This document shows positions 15,140-23,798 of a DNA stretch of 29,130 nt, in pieces. The translations under genes and the position numbers were made by a program. The number at the start of each line of letters is the position of its first letter. The stretch's first letter is position 1. This DNA is from Scatosoma sp045588185 (GTDB lineage: Bacteria > Bacillota > Clostridia > Christensenellales > Borkfalkiaceae). Below the pieces are notes generated by a model. That model made no database searches. It saw nothing but the letters and a program-made list of their open reading frames with translations, and was not told the DNA's origin. Where the stretch lies: contig JAZNDR010000034.1 in assembly GCA_045588185.1 (NCBI GenBank), positions 1-29,130 on the forward strand, in the 5' to 3' direction.

Positions 15140-17677
15140 ATGAAAGCAAAAAAGGCTTTTAAAGCGTTGTCGCTCACACTCGCGGTAGTAAGCGCGGCGG
15201 CGATTACGGGCAGTGCGCTCCCCGCAAACGGCGAAGCTTCCGCATACGCGAGCTTGTCCGAGGTGGAATTTTGGAATGCGTACTCGTCGGAAAAGGTGTT
15301 GCAGGACAACACGGCGATTTACGACGATATTAAGAAAGAGCCCGTTATCAACGTGTCGGCGATCGGCGGAGAAGAGGAAGCGACGCAAATCATTATGACC
15401 ACGGGCGATAAGCCCGTACAGGCGTACGATTTGACCGTTTCCAACCTCACGGGCGACAACGGCGAAACTTTTGCAAAGGAAAATATCAAGGTGTATCACG
15501 AGCGGTATATTTACGTGGGGCAAGGCTCGGAATATTACACCGAAAGCGGGTATTATCCCGATTGCTTAGTGCCGTACGAAAGCGTGAAAAAGTTAGACGA
15601 AACGGGCTTTGCGGCAAACAACAATCAGGGCTTATATATCAGCTTTAAAATTCCCCAAGACCAAAAAGCGGGCGTGTACACGGGTAGCGTAGGCGTAACG
15701 ATTGCGGGCGAAACCAAGCAAATCCCCGTATCCCTTCGCGTGGCGGACGGATTTATCACGGAAGAAACGCACGCGCAGAGCTTGTTCTCCAACGGTTGGT
15801 ATTTCTTCCGCGGAGAGCTGGATACCACGGCGGAAATGTTCGAGGCGTATAACCAAAAGCTGTTCGAATACCGTTGCGGTGCAAGCTACGTCGTTTGGAA
15901 CACGGACGATTTGGAATTCTTCGTAGAACGGGCGTGCGAGTATGCGAAACAGCCGAGCGTGCCTTGTTATAATATTCCTTGGGACAGCGCCAACTGGGAA
16001 GGCTCTGGGTATGTCCTCAACGGTCGGGAGCTGTATTGCCCCACCTCGTATAGCGTAGACCATTTCCTTACCTACTTCCGCGCGCTTGCGTACGGCGGTT
16101 TGGAAGCGGGGGTAGACACCTTTAAAAAGGCGGTCATTTACGGTTGGGACGAACCCGACCTCGGCTTGGGCAAAGCCAAAGCGGCGGAATACACGCGGGA
16201 ATGGGCGTTTATCGTAAAACAATGTCAGGAAATCGTGGCGCAGGAATTGCGCGAGGATGAAACGATAGAAAATCAAGAGCTGTTGGAGCAAATTATCGAG
16301 AGCTTGCTCGACGTTCCGCACTTGATTTTATCCTCGACCTTCCTCGATAACGATTTCGATTTAAGCTGTGAAAACGCGGTATACGGGCCCGAATTCCAGT
16401 ATTTGGAAAGCCAAGGGCAACGGGACAGATACCGTTTATCCGAGGACAACGACCTTTGGTGGTACGGCTGTGTACAGCCCGACTATCCTTATCCTACCTA
16501 TCATATCGACGACACCGTGCTTTCGGCTCGGTTGGAATCGTGGATGCGTGCAGATTACAATATCCAAGGCAATTTGTACTGGTCTACCTGCTCGTACAGC
16601 GAGCCTGACGTCAACGGTATGACGATGTATCCCGAGGACTTTTACAGCGGTAACGCGGCGCGCTGTTTGGCGACGAACGGCGAGGGCTTCGTGTTCTATC
16701 CCGGGAAACGCTACGGCGTTTACGGGCCTCTTCCCTCTATCCGTTTAGAGCATATCCGCGACGGCTTGGAAGAATACGAAATGATTTACAAGCTTGCGGA
16801 AATTTACGCAAGCGTGGGTGAGGGCTACACCGAGGACGCTATTATGCGGTACTTGTACGACTCTATGTATTCGGGTTCTAAGGTGAGCACTTCCAGCGCG
16901 AACTTCGAATATAACCGTGCGTTGCTTCTTTCGCTGTTCGAGCTGGCGAGCAGTAAAGCGCAGGTTTGTATCACGGGTGTAACGGAAGCTTCGGGCGGAT
17001 ACGATTTCGAGGTATACGCAAACGAGGGGTACGCGCTCAAACAAGCGGGCAAAGATATCGCGGAAAAACGCGCGGTCGAGGGCGGATACGTATACACGGT
17101 ACGCTTAAAGCTTGCGCAGGGGGATAAGCTTGACCTCTTCGTGGAAGCGGACGGCAAGAGCTATGGTATTGAAATGGGCTTTGGCAGCGAAGCGACCTCG
17201 TACGACGCAGTCTACGTCAACGAAAACGGCGTTATCCAAACGAGAAATATCGCCGTTACGACGGAGCTCGTGGACGCGGTAACGGTAGACCCGACGGCGG
17301 CGGCAGGGCAAAAATATATCCATTTACTGCTTGCCGAGGCGACGACTTCCGCACAGGACTTCCTGCTCGTGGACGACGGCGTTATTAAGGCGTTGGACGC
17401 GACGGTGGATAAATTCGTTATTCGTTTGTATAACGATTCGGAAGAAACGCTTTCCGCGCAAATTATGTTGAAGTACGGCAAGAACTTAAAGACCTTTGCT
17501 ACCTATGCGAATATAGAGCTTACGCCCGGTATGAATATACTGACGGTAAGCAACTTCGCAGGGTTCAGGTGGAGCGATATCAAGTACATTGACAGCTTGC
17601 GTATTGCGGTCGGTGAAAAGGACGACGCGGCAAGAGATCAGCTGTATTTCGTCGATATGACGGTCTACAAAAAATAA
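15140..17677 (+). CDS. Secreted GH123-like DUF4091 protein
   Basis: 845 residues. A Sec signal peptide occupies about 1-36 (hydrophobic LSLTLAVVSAAAITG; no lipobox), so it is exported. A beta-sandwich (about 65-205) precedes a GH123-like barrel. YGWDEPD (334-340) carries the adjacent Asp337-Glu338 pair that GH123 N-acetyl-beta-galactosaminidases use in substrate-assisted catalysis. SIRLEHIRDGLEEYEMI (533-549) is the hallmark of DUF4091. The last 240 residues are beta-rich, probably accessory sandwich domains. It is the only clearly exported enzyme in the operon and probably trims glycan outside the cell before import. Family assignment is strong; activity on GalNAc is inference. AAGGAG at 15126-15131. 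Confidence 0.82.
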   Translation: MKAKKAFKALSLTLAVVSAAAITGSALPANGEASAYASLSEVEFWNAYSSEKVLQDNTAIYDDIKKEPVINVSAIGGEEEATQIIMTTGDKPVQAYDLTVSNLTGDNGETFAKENIKVYHERYIYVGQGSEYYTESGYYPDCLVPYESVKKLDETGFAANNNQGLYISFKIPQDQKAGVYTGSVGVTIAGETKQIPVSLRVADGFITEETHAQSLFSNGWYFFRGELDTTAEMFEAYNQKLFEYRCGASYVVWNTDDLEFFVERACEYAKQPSVPCYNIPWDSANWEGSGYVLNGRELYCPTSYSVDHFLTYFRALAYGGLEAGVDTFKKAVIYGWDEPDLGLGKAKAAEYTREWAFIVKQCQEIVAQELREDETIENQELLEQIIESLLDVPHLILSSTFLDNDFDLSCENAVYGPEFQYLESQGQRDRYRLSEDNDLWWYGCVQPDYPYPTYHIDDTVLSARLESWMRADYNIQGNLYWSTCSYSEPDVNGMTMYPEDFYSGNAARCLATNGEGFVFYPGKRYGVYGPLPSIRLEHIRDGLEEYEMIYKLAEIYASVGEGYTEDAIMRYLYDSMYSGSKVSTSSANFEYNRALLLSLFELASSKAQVCITGVTEASGGYDFEVYANEGYALKQAGKDIAEKRAVEGGYVYTVRLKLAQGDKLDLFVEADGKSYGIEMGFGSEATSYDAVYVNENGVIQTRNIAVTTELVDAVTVDPTAAAGQKYIHLLLAEATTSAQDFLLVDDGVIKALDATVDKFVIRLYNDSEETLSAQIMLKYGKNLKTFATYANIELTPGMNILTVSNFAGFRWSDIKYIDSLRIAVGEKDDAARDQLYFVDMTVYKK

Positions 17678-17688
17678 GGAGGAAAGGT

Positions 17689-19041
17689 ATGAGTAAAAAA
17701 TTAAAAGCGTTATTACTTGCAAGCGTTTTATGCCTTTCGTCCTTGGTTTCCTGCGTAGCGCCGAATGCCGCTTCAAGCGGTTCAGATTCGGATAGCGACG
17801 GTGCGGATAACGGCGGAATTACGGAAACGATCCCGCAAGGGGAAGTGGGCGGTATTTTAGAGGACGGAAAAACGCTGATGAACGGTTTTGAATATTTCGA
17901 CAGAGATATTCAGCTTCTCCGCGTATTCAACGACTTCGGCGTACTTAACGACAACACCGATAAACAGTATATCCGCACGGGCGAACATTCGCTCAAAATC
18001 AATCCCGTCGGTTCGCGGGTACATTCCGCAAACCCCTATTTCCTAATTTCCAGCTCGTCGCTCCGCTTCGAGGAAGTGGCGTTCGGCGATTTCTCCAAGG
18101 TAGACACCGTTTCGTTCTGGTTCTATAACAGCGAAGAAGAAGCGGTCAACGTGGGCATAGGCTTTGGTACGGGCTCGCTCTTTACGAGCGGTGCGGATAA
18201 ACGCGACCATATTTATAAGACGAATTCCGAATTCTTTACCCTGCAAAACGGTTGGAATTATATCGAATACAACGTCGAACCCGCGTACTTGCAGTTGCAG
18301 GGCTTGAATATCAACGAGGTGTACGGTATCACGGTGGAATTCGATTATCTGACAAGCCATAAGCTTGCCGATTCGCCGACGGTATATCTCGACGACGTCT
18401 GCCTTTCGTATACCGATACGCCCAAATCGCAAGAGCTTGCGATTGAGGTAAAAACGGGCACGACGGCAGAGGGGAATCCCTACTGGTCGATCGCCGATTT
18501 CGAAGATCCCTTGGAAGCGTACTATTTCGCTTACAAATACGGTCCCGAAGCGGCTTTGCCTGTGATAAGAACGGTGTTTGCGGGCGACTATAACGCGATC
18601 ACCTCGCGCGGTACGCAGGCGCTGTTGATACAGAAAAAACACGGCGGCGATACCTACGGCTGGCCCCGCGTAACCTTAAACGAAAAAGTAATGAAAGCGG
18701 TGTTTGCGGAGATCGGCGACGATATCTTGCAAAATCCCGACAATTACGTATTCAAACTCGACGTCTATAACGCGAGCAACGTCGTTCGCAATGCGTTCAC
18801 CATTCAGTTCGACGGCGCGACCAGCGACGGCTGGGCAGGCGGCGATCCCGGGACTTGGGCGACCTATTCCACCACGCTCGGCAGAATCGACGGCAAGAAA
18901 AAGACGGAGATTCCGTACACGCAGTCGCAGGGCACAATCACCTTTACTTGGGATAGATACCCCACGGCGAGCGACCTTTCCGACAGACCGATTTTGGTGG
19001 ATAACGTGCGCATTGAAAAAATAATGCAGGCGGAGGAATAA
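17689..19041 (+). CDS. Surface lipoprotein with two jelly-roll-like domains
   Basis: 450 residues. Lipobox LVSC (Cys22) and a Ser/Asp/Gly linker (about 27-55) place it on the outer face of the membrane. Two beta-sandwich regions follow, about 62-241 and 264-443. Both have the pattern of carbohydrate-binding jelly rolls: MNGFEYFDRD at the start, KVDTVSFWFYNS in the middle and PTVYLDDVCLSY at the end of the first; IADFEDPLEAYYF and ILVDNVRIEK in the second. The WF(W/Y) strand and closing YLDD strand recall the repeated modules of the next genes, but similarity is too low to count it as a copy. No catalytic motif seen. AAGGAGG at 17677-17683. Probably a glycan-binding component. Confidence 0.65.
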   Translation: MSKKLKALLLASVLCLSSLVSCVAPNAASSGSDSDSDGADNGGITETIPQGEVGGILEDGKTLMNGFEYFDRDIQLLRVFNDFGVLNDNTDKQYIRTGEHSLKINPVGSRVHSANPYFLISSSSLRFEEVAFGDFSKVDTVSFWFYNSEEEAVNVGIGFGTGSLFTSGADKRDHIYKTNSEFFTLQNGWNYIEYNVEPAYLQLQGLNINEVYGITVEFDYLTSHKLADSPTVYLDDVCLSYTDTPKSQELAIEVKTGTTAEGNPYWSIADFEDPLEAYYFAYKYGPEAALPVIRTVFAGDYNAITSRGTQALLIQKKHGGDTYGWPRVTLNEKVMKAVFAEIGDDILQNPDNYVFKLDVYNASNVVRNAFTIQFDGATSDGWAGGDPGTWATYSTTLGRIDGKKKTEIPYTQSQGTITFTWDRYPTASDLSDRPILVDNVRIEKIMQAEE

Positions 19042-19045
19042 GAAT

Positions 19046-21448
19046 ATGAAAACCAAATTATGGAAACGGCTTCTTATGACGACGGCTATGCTGTGTATCG
19101 GTACGGCGGCGGGCGCGTGCGTAAGCGCGGGCGGTGTGCAGTCGAGCGATAGCGAGCAAAGCGATCCGCCCGTTGCGGAAACGCCTATAACGCTCGTGAA
19201 CTTCGAGGACGAAGCGTTGGAAGTGGGCTACGGCGCAATGTACGATTTGGAACTGATGGCGGTAGACAGCGAGGGCAAGCCCCGCGCGGTCAAGGGGGTA
19301 GTTACGACTTTGGACGGCACGCCTGTACAAACGCTGAACGGTAAATTCGTCGTACACGATAAAAACGGGTATATTATTACCTATTCGTTTACCTCGGCGG
19401 GCGAAACGGTAACGCGGACGGTAACGCTGACGGTAAAGGCACTGAAAAAGCCTATCATTTCACTGACGGGCAGTCTTTCGGTGGTGATGCTCGGCGATAG
19501 CTGTACGCTTCCTACGGCAGAGGCATACGATTATTACGACGGCGCGGTGTCCGTAACGGCGGAAGTGTATAAAAAGGGCGCGGAAGCGGACGCGAAAATC
19601 GAGTACGATACACAAACGGGCGCGTTTACGCCCAGCGAAGCGGGCGACTATTACGTCGAATATACGGCGGTAAACTCCGCAAACACCGAGGAGAAGAGAA
19701 CGCTCGATTTCTTCGTGCGTAAGCAAGTGTTTATCGGCGACGAAAACACGCCTGCCACGACGGTGAGCGCAACGCTGGATACCGTATATAACAACGATTT
19801 GGCGGAAAAATTCATTGAAAACGGCGCGGAGAGCGAGTTGGCGGGCTTGAAAGGCGATTACACGGGCAACGCCGTCAGACTCTTCCTTTCCAACAATTCG
19901 GGGTATAATTTCAAAAACACCTATACCGCGAAAGAGCTTGCCGATTTTGCCGAGAAATACAACACCGTATCCTTCTGGGTAGCGGCGACGGGTATGGACG
20001 GCGGTACGGCGTATCTGATGAATAAAAGCGGCGATAAAGCCACTTTCAGCGGTATCGCCACCAAAGGCTCGAATTTCCCGATTACGCCCGATATGATGGG
20101 ACAGTGGTTTAAATTCAGCGTTTCCATGAAAGAGTATATCTCGCTGTTGGAACAAACCAACTTCGATTACGTCAATATTTTCAATAGCTGGCTGAATAAG
20201 GCTACCTTCCCCGACCTCAATGAAAACGGCGCGCTGGACACCAACGAACGCGGCTTCTATTACGTAGGCGATATGGAATTTTCCTACGAACCGCCCACGG
20301 TAGTTACCGTCAACGAAACCTCTTACGTAAAAATCAAAAACAACGATAAGACGGAAACGTATATTGCAGGCGGAGCGGGCAGTGCGATAGAGCATTTCAC
20401 AGGCGGTTATACGGGCAACGCCGTGCATTACACGGGCAACGGCAACCGAGGCTACCGCGCGCAAAACGATTTCACCTTGGAAGAACTGGAAATCATCAAA
20501 ACAATGTATAACAGCGTTTCGATGTGGATAGCGGTAGACAATATTGCAAGCGGCAGTCAAGGTATGCACTACGACTGGATAGAACAGGGTACTTTCCTTT
20601 CCAAGGCAAGCTGTAAAAATAAGGGCGTGGGCTCGTTCACGGCTTTGGATAACGGCGTGTGGTATAAATACAGCGTGTCGGTAGACGACTTCATTACGCT
20701 TTGCACGACCACCGACGAAACCACGGGCGAAAGAACGGTCAACGATAGCTTCTATCTCTTCCTGACCTATCCCGTAGAGCTCGTTCCCGTAGCGGACGCC
20801 AACGGCGATAACGAGCTGACCGCACACGATTGCAACGTCTACGTAGGCGATATATTCTTCGAGAATATTATGCCCGACGAATGGATCGTACAGGTCAATC
20901 CGTATACGGAAAGCCTCATTTATTACGGCAGTCAAGGGGATTTCGTTGCCAACGGCACGGGCAGTGCGTTGGAAGATTTCACGGGCGGTTATACGGGCAA
21001 CGCGGTCGCGCTTCCCACCGTGAACAACGAGGATTATAAGGTAAGAAATACGCTGTCGATAGAGGATAGCGAATACCTGCGCGCAAGCTATAACAGCGTT
21101 TCTATGTGGATAGCGATGGACAATATCGCGGAAGGCGCGGTACTGCTTCATTCCAACCCCTCGGAAGGAAATAGCAATTTCGTGAATCTGGCGTGGAAAA
21201 ACGGCGGTACGGGCAGGTTTGATTCGACGACGAACGGCGTTTGGCGGAAATATACGCTTTCCATTGACGAGTATATCACGCTGATAACGTCTTCGGACGG
21301 AACGGTCAACGATTATTTCCGACCGTTTAGACCTTACCCCTCGGGCGTAGTTGCCAAGGAAGACGTAAACGGCGATGAAACGCTGGATATCAAGGACGTG
21401 TATATCTACGTCGGCGATATATATTTTGAAAACGTAACGGCAGAATAA
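19046..21448 (+). CDS. Surface lipoprotein with Ig-like domains and three repeated modules
   Basis: 800 residues, starting five bases after the previous stop; its Shine-Dalgarno GGAGG lies inside the end of that gene. A signal peptide with a weak lipobox (AGAC, Cys25) precedes two Ig-like domains (about 45-135 and 136-226; DYYDGAVSVTAEVYKKG is cadherin/PKD-like). Then come three copies of a module of about 180 residues (239-415, 421-607, 617-796), each with (D/G)YTGNAV, a strand such as NSVSMWIAVDNI, W(Y/R)KY(S/T)(L/V)S(I/V)D(D/E)(F/Y)I and a closing YVGD(I/M)xFE. Calcium-type loops occur in all three (390-401 EF-hand-like, 584-595 and 773-784 dockerin-like). No catalytic motif. Probably a surface glycan-binding protein. 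Confidence 0.75.
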   Translation: MKTKLWKRLLMTTAMLCIGTAAGACVSAGGVQSSDSEQSDPPVAETPITLVNFEDEALEVGYGAMYDLELMAVDSEGKPRAVKGVVTTLDGTPVQTLNGKFVVHDKNGYIITYSFTSAGETVTRTVTLTVKALKKPIISLTGSLSVVMLGDSCTLPTAEAYDYYDGAVSVTAEVYKKGAEADAKIEYDTQTGAFTPSEAGDYYVEYTAVNSANTEEKRTLDFFVRKQVFIGDENTPATTVSATLDTVYNNDLAEKFIENGAESELAGLKGDYTGNAVRLFLSNNSGYNFKNTYTAKELADFAEKYNTVSFWVAATGMDGGTAYLMNKSGDKATFSGIATKGSNFPITPDMMGQWFKFSVSMKEYISLLEQTNFDYVNIFNSWLNKATFPDLNENGALDTNERGFYYVGDMEFSYEPPTVVTVNETSYVKIKNNDKTETYIAGGAGSAIEHFTGGYTGNAVHYTGNGNRGYRAQNDFTLEELEIIKTMYNSVSMWIAVDNIASGSQGMHYDWIEQGTFLSKASCKNKGVGSFTALDNGVWYKYSVSVDDFITLCTTTDETTGERTVNDSFYLFLTYPVELVPVADANGDNELTAHDCNVYVGDIFFENIMPDEWIVQVNPYTESLIYYGSQGDFVANGTGSALEDFTGGYTGNAVALPTVNNEDYKVRNTLSIEDSEYLRASYNSVSMWIAMDNIAEGAVLLHSNPSEGNSNFVNLAWKNGGTGRFDSTTNGVWRKYTLSIDEYITLITSSDGTVNDYFRPFRPYPSGVVAKEDVNGDETLDIKDVYIYVGDIYFENVTAE
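19760..21433 (+). repeat. Three tandem copies of a ~180-residue module
   Basis: Copies at 19760-20290, 20306-20866 and 20894-21433. The last two share GGCGGTTATACGGGCAACGC exactly at 20402-20421 and 20984-21003, so duplication between them is visible at DNA level. The first copy is more diverged. Related modules recur in the two later large genes. Confidence 0.8.
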
Positions 21449-21490
21449 TTTGCCAAGCGGAAATAAATAAGTAACCATAAAGCACAAAAG

Positions 21491-21526
21491 CCACCCGTTT
21501 TCGTTGATGCGAACGGGAACGGGTGG
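21491..21526. other. Intercistronic hairpin without U-tract
   Basis: CCACCCGTT (21491-21499) pairs perfectly with AACGGGTGG (21518-21526), with an inner TTCG/CGAA stem possible. It is followed by A-rich rather than T-rich sequence, so it is not a standard terminator on the plus strand. It lies 35 bases before the small gene at 21562 and may mark an mRNA processing or stability point. Confidence 0.6.
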
Positions 21527-21561
21527 GAATAAAAAAACTCAAAATTTTAAGGAGGATTTTT

Positions 21562-21705
21562 ATGCAGAAACAATATCTCACCCCCTCATTACAAATCTTT
21601 GTAATGGATAACGCGGACGTCGTTACGAACTCGGCAGTGCTCGACGACTCCACGCTCACGAAAGACCACGTCATCGTCGGCGGTTGGTCGGATTCTTGGC
21701 AATAA
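21562..21705 (+). CDS. Small protein (47 residues), possible secreted peptide or RiPP-like precursor
   Basis: Perfect Shine-Dalgarno AAGGAGG (21549-21555) six bases before ATG 21562; the frame extends upstream but with no better start. The product starts MQKQYLTPSLQIFVMDNADV, continues VTNSAVLDD, and ends with a Trp/Gly-rich tail VIVGGWSDSWQ. It has no hydrophobic signal peptide. From memory, small proteins with a (Y)xxPxL...DV(V/I)TxS pattern are common and uncharacterised in Clostridia. The arrangement of a conserved N-terminal part and a distinct tail recalls peptide precursors, but no modification enzyme, protease or exporter is nearby, so that is speculation. It is followed after 13 bases by the 658-residue gene, likely co-transcribed. 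Confidence 0.75.
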   Translation: MQKQYLTPSLQIFVMDNADVVTNSAVLDDSTLTKDHVIVGGWSDSWQ

Positions 21706-21718
21706 GGAGGACGGAAAA

Positions 21719-23695
21719 ATGAAAAGAAAAAGTTTATTGAAAGCGTTAGGCGGTTTATCCGTTGCCTGCCTTGCGGGCGCGTTTGCGTTCTTCCCCGCGG
21801 AAACCGTTGCAACGAAAGCGGAAACGGAAGAAACGCCCGTTGCAGTAGAAAACGTAGCGATGGCGTACGGCGCGGCAGTGCGTATCAGCACGGATAGCAC
21901 GCAGGGCAACTACGCGGGCAAGAGCGGTTTGCGCTTTACCATGTATATCGACAAGGATACTTATGATACGGCAGTAGAAACTTACGGCGAGGACAAAGTA
22001 GAAGTAGGTATGTACTACGTAGGTAAAAATATTAAGGTCGGCGAAACGGTAGACGAAACCACCGACGCGGAAATGCAGAATATTGCTACCATTCCCGCAA
22101 GCGCAAGACACGCGGTAATGGAAGCGTATATCGACGCTTCGGCTAAGACGGTTGACCCGTCCTACGCGTTCAACGTAGCACAGCTTGATATTCCCGAAAG
22201 CGGTTATAACGTACAGCTTATCGCAAACGGCTATATCAAGACGATAGACAGCGAGGGCAACGAGGATTATATTTGGGCAACCAACCCTCAAACCCGTTCG
22301 GTGGCGCAGGTAGCAAGTATCGGTCTTTCCAAAGGCAATACGCATAGCGATTTGCATAACTTCGTAAACGCAGTGGCGACGGAAGATACTTTCAAATTTG
22401 AAAACACGGCGTTTGATACGGATATGTATAAGCAAGCGGAGCTGAACGTAAACGCGACCGTTCCCGCGCATTTGCAAGTAGTGTGGGAAAGCGACAATGA
22501 AGAAGTAGCGACGGTAGACGAAACGGGCAAAATCACGAAAGTAGGCAAAGGCACGGCGAACGTTACGGCAAAAATCGGTAACAACGTCCGCACGGCAAGC
22601 GTAACGATCGGCGATCCTATCGCATTGAAAGTACAAAGCGAAGCAGACGCGGATATGATAGCGGCTTCTAACGGAGTAAAATATCAATACGTAGCTTCGG
22701 ACAGCGAAGAATTAAGCGGTTTTACAGGCGATTACAGCGGTAACGCCTTGAAGCACGACGCGGGCGGTAGCGGGTTACATAACTTGTACAGTGCGTATAC
22801 CGAAGAAGAATTGACGGAAATCGCAAAAGATTATAATAAAGTAACGTTTTGGTTTGCGATAGGTGGCGGTCAAGATAAAGCCGATAGTAATGGTTTTATC
22901 AGACATTATGCAAACGAGGCTACCGTGGAAACGCTTGCGCTCGGTTTAACAGGGAATAAAGATTATAAAATCGCTGACGGTGGCGCTTGGGCGAAGTGGT
23001 CGTTGTCTATCAATGATTATATTTCCTTGTTGACGGAAGAAGTCAAAGAAGAAGTGGCTACGGGTAAATTGTTTGTGTCGTTGTATCAAGCTTGGGCGTA
23101 TAATTTTGCGGTAAACCCGTATATGTATTTGGGCGACGTGGAATTTGTTTTTGAACCGTACATCGTAAAAGTGGACGAAAAAGCAACGAGTAAAATTACT
23201 TACGGAACAAACAATAGTACCTACGTTGCGGCTGGAAGTGAAGATATTGCGGACTTTTCAGGCGATTATACGGGAAACGCCGTATATATTGCAGGGGCTT
23301 ACGGAAATAGCTTTATAGCAAAAAATACCTTTACGGCGGAACAAATAGAAACTATAAAAGCGAATTATACAAGCGTTTCTATGTGGATTGCCGTAGACGG
23401 TGTAGAGGGTGGTTGGATTAGATTGTATAAAACGGGCACTCCTGTTAATTTCTTAAATAAGATCTATTCAAACGGCGGAGAAGCAACGTCTTTTACTAAG
23501 GACTTGAATAAGACTTGGAAAAAATATACTTTGAGTATTGACGATTTCCTTTCGATTTGTTCGGAAACCGACGGCACGTTCTATTTGTGTTATCCTTGGA
23601 CGAGCGGATTGAGCGCAGGAGAAGATTTGAATGGGGACGGTACGACTTCCACGGCGGATATTCGCGTTTATTTCGGCGATATCTTCTTCGAATAA
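21719..23695 (+). CDS. Exported protein with Big_2 domain and two repeated modules
   Basis: 658 residues. The signal peptide (LLKALGGLSVACLAGAFAFF) ends near residue 34 (TKA-ET) with no convincing lipobox, and no sortase motif or SLH domain is seen, so its surface retention is unexplained. Residues about 45-225 form an unassigned domain (MAYGAAVRIS, SGLRFTMYIDKDTY, VGMYYVGKN) that I recall from other large clostridial exported proteins. A Big_2-type Ig domain follows (about 240-298; VVWESDNEEVATVDETGKIT). Two repeat modules occupy 303-477 and 482-658; the second has a dockerin-like calcium loop (DLNGDG, 636-647) and ends YFGDIFFE at the terminus. AAGGAGG just upstream. The module region is visibly A+T-richer than neighbouring genes. 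Likely glycan or surface binding. Confidence 0.75.
   Translation: MKRKSLLKALGGLSVACLAGAFAFFPAETVATKAETEETPVAVENVAMAYGAAVRISTDSTQGNYAGKSGLRFTMYIDKDTYDTAVETYGEDKVEVGMYYVGKNIKVGETVDETTDAEMQNIATIPASARHAVMEAYIDASAKTVDPSYAFNVAQLDIPESGYNVQLIANGYIKTIDSEGNEDYIWATNPQTRSVAQVASIGLSKGNTHSDLHNFVNAVATEDTFKFENTAFDTDMYKQAELNVNATVPAHLQVVWESDNEEVATVDETGKITKVGKGTANVTAKIGNNVRTASVTIGDPIALKVQSEADADMIAASNGVKYQYVASDSEELSGFTGDYSGNALKHDAGGSGLHNLYSAYTEEELTEIAKDYNKVTFWFAIGGGQDKADSNGFIRHYANEATVETLALGLTGNKDYKIADGGAWAKWSLSINDYISLLTEEVKEEVATGKLFVSLYQAWAYNFAVNPYMYLGDVEFVFEPYIVKVDEKATSKITYGTNNSTYVAAGSEDIADFSGDYTGNAVYIAGAYGNSFIAKNTFTAEQIETIKANYTSVSMWIAVDGVEGGWIRLYKTGTPVNFLNKIYSNGGEATSFTKDLNKTWKKYTLSIDDFLSICSETDGTFYLCYPWTSGLSAGEDLNGDGTTSTADIRVYFGDIFFE
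22625..23692 (+). repeat. Two further copies of the ~175-residue module
   Basis: Copies at 22625-23149 (no calcium loop) and 23162-23692 (calcium loop present). Markers DYSGNAL and DYTGNAV, KVTFWFAIGG and SVSMWIAVDG, WSLSINDYISLL and KYTLSIDDFLSI, YLGDVEF and YFGDIFFE align in order with the copies in the 800-residue protein. Confidence 0.8.
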
Positions 23696-23717
23696 GAAAC
23701 ACAAGTACTCCAAATGA

Positions 23718-23765
23718 GGGAAAGGGGCAAAAGGACTCCGCATCAGTGCTTTTGCCCCCGTTCCC
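23718..23765. other. Intercistronic hairpin without U-tract
   Basis: GGGGCAAAAG (23724-23733) pairs perfectly with CTTTTGCCCC (23749-23758), extended by GGGAA (23718-23722) with TTCCC (23761-23765). The following GCAGACTATT is not a T-tract. It may be a weak terminator or processing site between the 658- and 418-residue genes. Confidence 0.6.
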
Positions 23766-23798
23766 GCAGACTATTCTTATAAATAAACAAGGATAATT

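Noticed and set aside
14293..15312. Minus-strand open frame of 339 codons antisense to the binding-protein gene
   Set aside because: Crosses the end of one real gene and start of another, Arg/His-rich shadow translation, no start signals.
19460..21487. Long minus-strand open frame (675 codons) antisense to the 800-residue lipoprotein gene
   Set aside because: No Shine-Dalgarno sequence or promoter, composition is the shadow of biased codons opposite, and the plus-strand gene has a clear signal peptide and repeated modules.
20213..23665. Interpretation of the modules as true dockerins (cellulosome component)
   Set aside because: Each has only one loop, followed by a beta strand rather than the helix of a dockerin, and no cohesin or scaffoldin is present.
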